From assembly GCA_026770585.1 (NCBI GenBank), contig MU646759.1:146422-162160 (forward strand): a stretch of DNA of 15,739 nt, given 5' to 3'. The notes beneath the pieces are model-generated. The model was not told the origin of the DNA, ran no database searches, and saw only the letters and a list, made by a program, of their open reading frames with translations. Of this stretch, positions 1-5,800 are shown in pieces (the stretch's first letter is position 1; the number at the start of each line of letters is the position of its first letter). The translations under genes and the position numbers were made by a program. Source of the DNA: Baffinella frigidus. Its lineage: Eukaryota > Cryptophyceae > Cryptomonadales > Baffinellaceae.

Positions 1-246
1 AGGGCTTAGGGCTGAGGGCTGAGGGCTGAGGGCTGAGGGCTTAGGGCTGAGGGCTGAGGGCTTAGGGCTTAGGGCTGAGGGCTTAGGGCTTATGGCTTAT
101 GGCTTAGGGCCTTGGGGCTTATGGCTTGTGGCTAATGGCTTAGGGTGCAGAGCTTAGGGCGTAGGACTTAGGGCTTAGGGATTAGGTTTTAGGGCTTAGG
201 GCTTAGGGCTTAGGGCTGAGGGCTTAGAGCTGAGGGCTGAGGGCCA
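1..246 (+). repeat. Degenerate telomere-like 7-bp array (G-rich strand)
   Basis: About 35 units of a 7-bp repeat, mostly AGGGCTT or AGGGCTG, with drifted variants toward the middle. The period and the TTAGGG core resemble the TTTAGGG telomere type of plants and many algae, but nearly all units carry an extra C. It therefore looks like a subtelomeric or interstitial derivative and not an active telomere end. A similar C-strand array lies at 9424-9795. Confidence 0.75.
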
Positions 247-295
247 TTCGGAAGCGAGAGAGAATGGCGTCGCCAAGCTACGGATCTGCATGCCC

Positions 296-320
296 AAGAG
301 AGAGAGACAGAGAGACAGAA

Positions 321-382
<62 letters not shown>
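296..382. repeat. GA/GAGAC microsatellite
   Basis: A nearly pure (GA)n tract with scattered C substitutions. Open frames through it encode only Arg-Glu or Leu-Ser repeats and are artefacts of the tract. Confidence 0.9.
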
Positions 383-385
<3 letters not shown>

Positions 386-639
386 ATTGATTCCCAAGGT
401 CGTGGTGAACACCCCCTTGCCGGCGCCAGACGAAGAGGAGATTCGGAAGAAGCAGAAGACCACGCCAGAGGGCTCGAGGGAAACCGACGCCTTATCCACG
501 CCAGATCTGACGTCGTTGACTTACGGATTCTAGGGATTTCCCCTGAAAGATGTCAAAAGTGGATATTTCGAGCTCTCTGGCGTGGGAGGGGATCAAGAAG
601 TTCGTCATCGGGCGGATGACGTCTTCCCTCCTCAGACTT
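383..639. other. No recognisable gene or repeat
   Basis: Moderately GC-rich DNA. One frame stays open to a stop near 533 with a charged stretch (DEEEIRKKQK), but most of that frame comes from the adjacent GA tract. There is no start, splice context or family resemblance to support a gene. Confidence 0.5.
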
Positions 640-642
640 CTA

Positions 643-759
643 CAGGGGTACCTCGCTCATAAGAAACGCCCACCCCCCTAGGACCCCCATAGGGCCCTAG
701 GCATGGTCCTACTGTAGGGTCCTAGGGGGGGGCGGTTTCTTATGAGCGAGGTACCCCTG
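643..759. mobile_element. Family A MITE, copy 1 (pogo/Tigger-like termini)
   Basis: A 117-bp element with near-perfect terminal inverted repeats beginning CAGGGGTACCTCGCTCATAA. It is flanked by TA at 641-642 and 760-761, the target duplication expected of Tc1/mariner/pogo transposons. The interior is a second, imperfect palindrome containing TAGGGCCCTAGG. It has no coding capacity. The terminus resembles pogo/Tigger ends (CAG..TACCTCG), which is a recollection and not a search result. Confidence 0.8.
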
Positions 760-761
760 TA

Positions 762-894
762 GCTCTGCCTCAGTTAAATTGGTCTCATCATTTGATGAGA
801 CCGGAAGTTGTTTTCCATGTTTGGTGCTACAAATCTGTCACCTTTTGGCGTAAAAACTGAGAAAATGATGAGACCAATGGAACTGAGGCAGAGC
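762..894. mobile_element. Family C inverted-repeat element
   Basis: The left arm starting GCTCTGCCTCAGTT and the right arm ending AACTGAGGCAGAGC match at about 29 of 31 positions, bounded by TA at 760-761 and 895-896. The left TA is the same dinucleotide that ends family A copy 1. The left arm also contains a perfect palindrome, GGTCTCATCA-TT-TGATGAGACC, at 781-802. A solo right end (GAGGCAGAGCTAG) recurs near 13530-13542. Confidence 0.75.
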
Positions 895-948
895 TAGGAC
901 TTTACGTCCGGGAAACGAGCGTTTATTACGGATCGAACCCAAAATGTA

Positions 949-1066
949 CAGGGGTACCTCACTCATAAGAAACCGCCACCCCCTAGGACCCTACAGTAGG
1001 CCTATGCCTAGGGCCGTATGGTGGTCGTAGGGGGGAGGGCGGTTTCTTATGAGCGAGGTACCCCGG
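949..1066. mobile_element. Family A MITE, copy 2
   Basis: A 118-bp relative of the element at 643-759 with the same ends, except that the last three bases are CGG instead of CTG. It is flanked by TA at 947-948 and 1067-1068. Confidence 0.8.
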
Positions 1067-1151
1067 TACAGTCCTGCCTCTGAGACGCTCGCGTCAGAAG
1101 CGTGCATTATTTATTATGGTGACGGGTAGTCTTTCCCGAGGCGGGCCTTTA

Positions 1152-1252
1152 TCCCTTGAGTGGCGATGCGGTCAAATTTGACCGCAAAGACGCCCTAGGC
1201 AGGTGCTAGGGCCCTACTGTAGGACGTATGCGCCTACTCGCCACTCAAGGGA
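1152..1252. mobile_element. Family B 101-bp MITE, copy 1
   Basis: Terminal repeats TCCCTTGAGTGGCG and its complement, with TA at 1150-1151 and 1253-1254. It has the 18-bp palindrome GCGGTCAAATTTGACCGC (1168-1185) next to one end and the conserved core around GCTAGGGCCCTACTGTAGG in the other half. This copy is inverted relative to copies 2 and 3. Confidence 0.8.
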
Positions 1253-1266
1253 TAGCGGGCGCCGTA

Positions 1267-1367
1267 TCCCTTAACTGCCCAGTAGGCTCGTACCCCCTAC
1301 CGTAGGGCCCTAGGACCTGCCTCGGACCTGTAGGGGGTCCTTTAAGACCCCCTCGCCACTTAAGGGA
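1267..1367. mobile_element. Family B 101-bp MITE, copy 2
   Basis: The element is 101 bp, flanked by TA at 1265-1266 and 1368-1369. The conserved half carries CCGTAGGGCCCTAGGACC. The variable segment is the near-palindrome GGGGGTCCTTTAAGACCCCC at 1333-1352. Confidence 0.8.
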
Positions 1368-1369
1368 TA

Positions 1370-1442
1370 CATGGGTACCTCGCTCACACGAACCCCCCCC
1401 CCCCCCTAGGACCAGCATAGGGCCCTAGGCATAGGTCTACTG
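1370..1442. mobile_element. Family A MITE, truncated left half
   Basis: It begins CATGGGTACCTCGCTCACA directly after the TA that ends the preceding family B element. It breaks off at an internal ACTG-TA, where a complete family A element begins. The missing right half is not found downstream. A C run (about 14) lies just inside the left arm. Confidence 0.65.
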
Positions 1443-1444
1443 TA

Positions 1445-1568
1445 CAAGGATACCTCGCTCACAAGAAAGTCTCTTCCCCCCCTAGGACCACCATAGGGCC
1501 CTAGGCATAGGTCTTCTGTAGGGTCAGGTCCTAGGGGGTGGCACGTTCTCATGAGCGAGGTACCCCTT
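1445..1568. mobile_element. Family A MITE, copy 3 (diverged)
   Basis: A 124-bp member with ends CAAGGATACCTCGCTCAC and GAGCGAGGTACCCCTT, bounded by TA at 1443-1444 and 1569-1570. It is more diverged than copies 1, 2 and the one at 12874, and has an extra GGTCA in the right half. Confidence 0.7.
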
Positions 1569-1570
1569 TA

Positions 1571-1671
1571 ACCCTTAAGTGGCCAGTAGGCTCATACGCC
1601 CTACGGTAGGGCCCTAGGACCTGCTCAGGACCTCTTGGCGGTCAAATTTGACCGCCTGGCCACTAAAGGGA
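1571..1671. mobile_element. Family B 101-bp MITE, copy 3
   Basis: The element is 101 bp, starting ACCCTTAAGTGGCCAGTAGG immediately after the TA (1569-1570) of the preceding family A copy and ending at TA 1672-1673. The variable segment is the perfect palindrome GGCGGTCAAATTTGACCGCC at 1637-1656. Confidence 0.78.
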
Positions 1672-1706
1672 TACGTCTGGGTCATTTGACCAGGCCTCAT
1701 TTTCGT

Positions 1707-1736
1707 GTGAATTCACTGATTTTACAGTGAATTCAC
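1707..1736. repeat. Perfect 12-bp inverted repeat
   Basis: GTGAATTCACTG and CAGTGAATTCAC separated by 6 bases. Each arm contains the palindrome GTGAATTCAC. It lies between two family B elements and is not explained by them. Confidence 0.75.
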
Positions 1737-1750
1737 TGTCTCGAGACGTA

Positions 1751-1851
1751 TCCCTTAAGTGGCGAGGGGGTCTTAAAGGACCCCCTACAGGTCCTAGGCA
1801 GGTCCTAGGGCCCTACCGTAGGGCGTATGAGCCTACTGAGCACTGAAGGGA
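1751..1851. mobile_element. Family B 101-bp MITE, copy 4 (inverted)
   Basis: The element is 101 bp, preceded by TA at 1749-1750. The right target copy has decayed to TG. Its variable segment GGGGGTCTTAAAGGACCCCC (1766-1785) is the reverse complement of that in copy 2, as expected from the element's inverted orientation. Confidence 0.75.
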
Positions 1852-1857
1852 TGTCTA

Positions 1858-1978
1858 GCGGGCGCCGTTTTGCACCCCCCCGTAGGCTCATACGCCCTAC
1901 GGTAGGGCCCTAGGACCTGCCTAGGGTGAGTGAGGGGGCCGTTGTTTTTTTGCGGGCGCCATTTTGCACCCCCCCGGC
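1858..1978. repeat. Direct repeats flanking a partial family B core
   Basis: GCGGGCGCCGTTTTGCACCC at 1858 and GCGGGCGCCATTTTGCACCC at 1953 form a direct repeat around a half-element with the conserved core GGTAGGGCCCTAGGACCTGC (near 1901-1920). The core lacks normal family B ends, so it looks like a broken copy. Confidence 0.6.
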
Positions 1979-1989
1979 GCGCTGGCCCG

Positions 1990-2031
1990 CGCAGAAGGCC
2001 GATCTGTCCCACGCAGAAGGCCGATCTGTCC
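1990..2031. repeat. 22-bp tandem duplication
   Basis: CGCAGAAGGCCGATCTGTCC occurs twice in tandem (1990 and 2012) with a 2-bp spacer. Confidence 0.85.
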
Positions 2032-2856
2032 GGGTTCTGGTTGGATGCGTCAGCCGCATGCGAGGGAAGGGGGCGATGTTGACGCAAAGGTTTCATCGTT
2101 TTCTGGTAGCATGAACCTAAAGGACGGGGGCACAGAGAGACGGTGCGTAGAAGCCCTCCCGGGCAGGCGAACTGGCACAGGCGTGTACCGCGGCGCCGCA
2201 TGATTGGCGAAGGTGCACTGCCAAGGCCGAAGCGTGAGTTAGTGTTCACAGCGCCCCACAGCTCCAACCGCATTTCCAAACCGCCAGGCCGGATCCGTGC
2301 AGCAACGCGCGCACCACCACCTGGCTTAAGTCACGGTGGCGCGCCGTGGAGTTGCTGGCTCTAGTGTGGGGTGCTCGGGGGGTCATGGGATGGGCAGCAA
2401 GGACGGGGGAGACCACACCAGATTCCTAAGGGAGTCGCCTGCTAAAAAGAATCCACGCCGTTACTGCACTGGTCAAATTGAGGTGGATTCAGGGTGAGGT
2501 TTGCTGCTCGCGGCTGCCTGCGCATCCACGCGGCTGTAATCTACCGACGCTCCTTGCTTCTCGCTAACTGTGTGCGTCGGAAGGAAGGTCTGCATTCTGG
2601 CGATCGTAGCAACGGTTCCGTAGAGCTGCCCTTCAAGCAAGCGATTGCCCGAAAGAGGTAGCTGCATGGCATACGGTGCAACCACCTCGTCCACACGTGG
2701 TTCCTTCCGAGCAGTGACAGCCACTCCCCGTCAAGCGAACGACTGCCCAAGGAGCTTCTAATCTGCGAACGCCCCAGCAGCTTTCTCTTTGCCTGTTGTT
2801 CACGCATCTCCCTGTTTCAGGTCCAGCCTCTTCGCCGTCGGCTCAGTTTGGGGGTC
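2032..2856 (+). other. Gene-poor upstream region of the WD40 gene
   Basis: I see no convincing gene. Short open frames occur on both strands without family resemblance. The last part probably holds the promoter and 5' UTR. I see no clear TATA box. A pyrimidine-rich stretch ending CCTGTTTCAG at 2820 could be the acceptor of a 5' UTR intron, which would place the first transcribed exon further upstream. This is an inference from one splice-like motif. Confidence 0.4.
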
Positions 2857-5800
2857 ATGGGTGGAAAGCGCGGGGCACAGCCTTCGGGGAGCGCACAGGA
2901 CCCGCCGCCGTCGGCCAAGCGGCAAACGAGGGCGAGTGCGGAAGAGACGCATTGCGGTGCGCCAGAGGAAACGCTGGAAACGCTGACTGTAACTTTCTCG
3001 ACGCGGTGCAACGCAAGGGCGCTCTCCCGGGAAGCACTCGAGTCTTCCCTGAGAAACTGGGCGACGGGGTTCGGAGGTCGGGAGCTCGGAGGACGGGAGT
3101 TCAGGCTGGGGCGGATCAACGTGGGGCCGAGCAACGACACGCTACAGCGGGTGCTGCCTTTTGTGGTCGAGTACGCGGGCCCTGAAGCTATATTCATTTG
3201 CGTCCAGGCTTCCAAGACGTGGTTTCAAGAGCTGGGGGCGCAGGGGCTCTGCCTCAAGACCTTGCAGTTGTGCTCGACCCTTGCCCAGGGCGGCAAGCAC
3301 GAGCGCCTGTCCAGGCACATGGCTCAGATGCTAGGCGCGAGCACCGGCGCTGAGCGAGCCCTGTACATGGACACCATCGCGTTCCTGCAGCGTTCGTGGC
3401 TTTGGAGAGGAGATCTTCGGGAATGGTTGCAGGCGGCCTCGCAGGAGCCTGATGCGAGCTTCTTGTCGCGGGGTGGCGCGTCGACTGCGACGATGCTCGG
3501 GTTTCCGCTGGTGCAGTGGGTTGCCAAGCCGCAGGAAAGGTATCCGGGATTTTGCACGCTGACAGGTCACTCGGCTGCAATCACTTCGGTCGCTTTTTCT
3601 CCAGACGGGAAATGCGTCGTCAGCGGGTCTACTGACAACCTCGTCAAGATCTGGAACGCCGAGACCGGAGCCGAGGTGAGCAGCTTTGTAGGAGTGCGTT
3701 GAGGTTGGAGAGGTGATGTGGGTCTTTTGCGGGGGGTTTTCGCCTTCTTTGGTTTGGAGGTGGTCTGAGATGAGGGTGTTTTGCAGGTGGCTACACTCAT
3801 CCACGTTTCCCAAGTACACTCAGTCGCGTTCTCTCCAGACGGCAAATGGATCGTGAGCGGGTCTTCAGATCAGCTGGTGAAGATCTGGAACGCGGAGACG
3901 GGAACTGAGGTGGGCTGCTGTCTACTGCTGCATCACGCGAATATACAGCGCACTCAATTTTTATTTTTATTTTTGGAGGAAAACGAACCTTTCAGGGGAA
4001 TGCTTTGTTGGTGACTTGAGCGCGTCTGGCAGCTGCGCACGCTGGCAGGGCACTTGGAGTCGGTGTGCGCGGTGTCATTCTCTCCAGACGGGAAACGCAT
4101 TATCAGCGGGTCGCTTGACCATCTTGTGAAGATCTGGAACGCCGAGACGGGAGCCGAGGTGCGAAGTGACGCTGCTGTGTGGTGCTGTATTGCGAAAAGC
4201 GGAGTTTTTCTTTTCGCGTTTTTCAAAGGTTGATGTGACGTTGATACGAACGGGGCGCTTGAATGTACAGTTTGTCGTTTGACTCGTGCTCTTCGGTACT
4301 TACTGGGGGTTGATCCGCAGATTCACTCTCTCGGGCACACCCGCACAGGCAAGTGCAAATGTGTCTGGAAATGGTGCGAAGAAGAGGAAGACTGGGAGGT
4401 GGATCCGACGTGCCCCGTCATGGGTCACTTCCGCGAGGTCTCCTCCGTGTCTTTCTCTCCGGACGGAAAGCGTGTCGTCAGTGGGTCCGACGACGGCTTC
4501 GTCAAGATCTGGGATGCCGAAACAGGAGAACAGGTGCGCAAGTATTAGGATTGGATTTTTCAACTCGAGGAGATTTTGAAGTTATTGGAAGGAGGTCTGT
4601 GTTGAGGTTTGGCGCGCAGGTTTCTGAATGGAGCGTGTTTTGCAGGTATGCTCGCACGAACACCAGTCCAGCGGGTCCTCTGTCGATTTCTCACCTGACG
4701 GGAAGAAAGTTGTCATCGCTTCTTATGACGACGTGGCGATCTGGGACACTGATACAGGCACCGAGGTGAACTTCATTCCGGAACATAACTGAATCAGTTG
4801 CGTATTTTAAGGCTTGCATCGCTGCTGTGTGAAAGTGCTCTGCGTCTTAGGGCGTAGAGGGTGGCAGAGTGATGAGAATTTTGCCGGTCGATTTGCGCAT
4901 GCCGTGTGATTGGAAATGATCTGAGGAAAGGGTTGATTGGCAGGTGTGCGTGGCGTCAGAACACTCGTACGCTGTGACCCCGGCCAAGTTCTCTCCAGAT
5001 GGGAAATGGATCGTCTGCGGGTCGGGGGACCAGCTCGTGAAGATCTGGGACGTCGAGACGGGAGCCGAGGTGAGCAGATTTGTGGGCGTGCTTTCAGGAT
5101 TTTGAGGGGATGGGGTGGTTTGTGGTGGGTTGTGCTGATGGTTACTGCTTCATTTTAAAAAGCGGGGGATGCATGTACCTTCTCGGTGGACACACGCATA
5201 TCTGAGTGATAATTTGTCACTGAACCTCAGGTGTGTGGCAGGTGCGCACGCTGACGGGGCACTCCGACAAAATACAGACCGTTGCAATTTCTCCGGATGG
5301 GAGGCGCATCGTCAGCGGGTCGGCTGACAAGCTCGTGAAGATCTGGAACGCCGAGACGGGTCCTGAGGTGAGCTGTGATGGCATCAGTGCTGTGCTGCCA
5401 CGTTTTGGCCCGCTTAGGAGGGAACCTGCGCATGTATGTGTGTGAGAATGTGTGTGATCTGAAGGAGATTTTTCAGGTGTGCAATTTGACGGTGCACTAC
5501 GACGCTTTTGTGGAAGTCGTTTCCTCACGGGACGGAAGGCGCGTCCTGAGCAAGGGCCACGAACAAGTCATCAAGCTCTGGAACGCCGAGACCGGAGCTC
5601 AGGTGCGCTGCTTTTTACAGGTTCCCAGGTGCAGGGTTCAGGGTGCAGGGTTCAGGATTCAGGGTTTAGGTTTGGGGTAAACAATCAAGAGTTGCCGCGT
5701 AACGGGGAACCCCGTACTGCATTGATACTGTATCACCCGCGCCGACGACCGCGTTCCCACAAACAACCCGTGTGAATTCGAAGTGCCGTACTGCGGGTGG

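Noticed and set aside
264-619. Open frames over the GA tract on both strands
   Set aside because: Arg-Glu and Ser-Leu repeats are the translation of a microsatellite. The remaining parts have no family features.
1150-1860. CRISPR-like array (repeated palindromes at regular spacing)
   Set aside because: The units are 101-bp TA-flanked palindromes in both orientations with no unique spacers of constant length. The context is eukaryotic.
2848-2856. Upstream in-frame TTG as start of the WD40 protein
   Set aside because: In a eukaryote the ATG at 2857 with G at -3 and +4 is the better start.
5231-5241. Alternative acceptor at CTCAG (5226-5230) for exon 7
   Set aside because: It would add 11 bases and break the frame. 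The GGCAG at 5237-5241 keeps the blade intact and matches the other acceptors.
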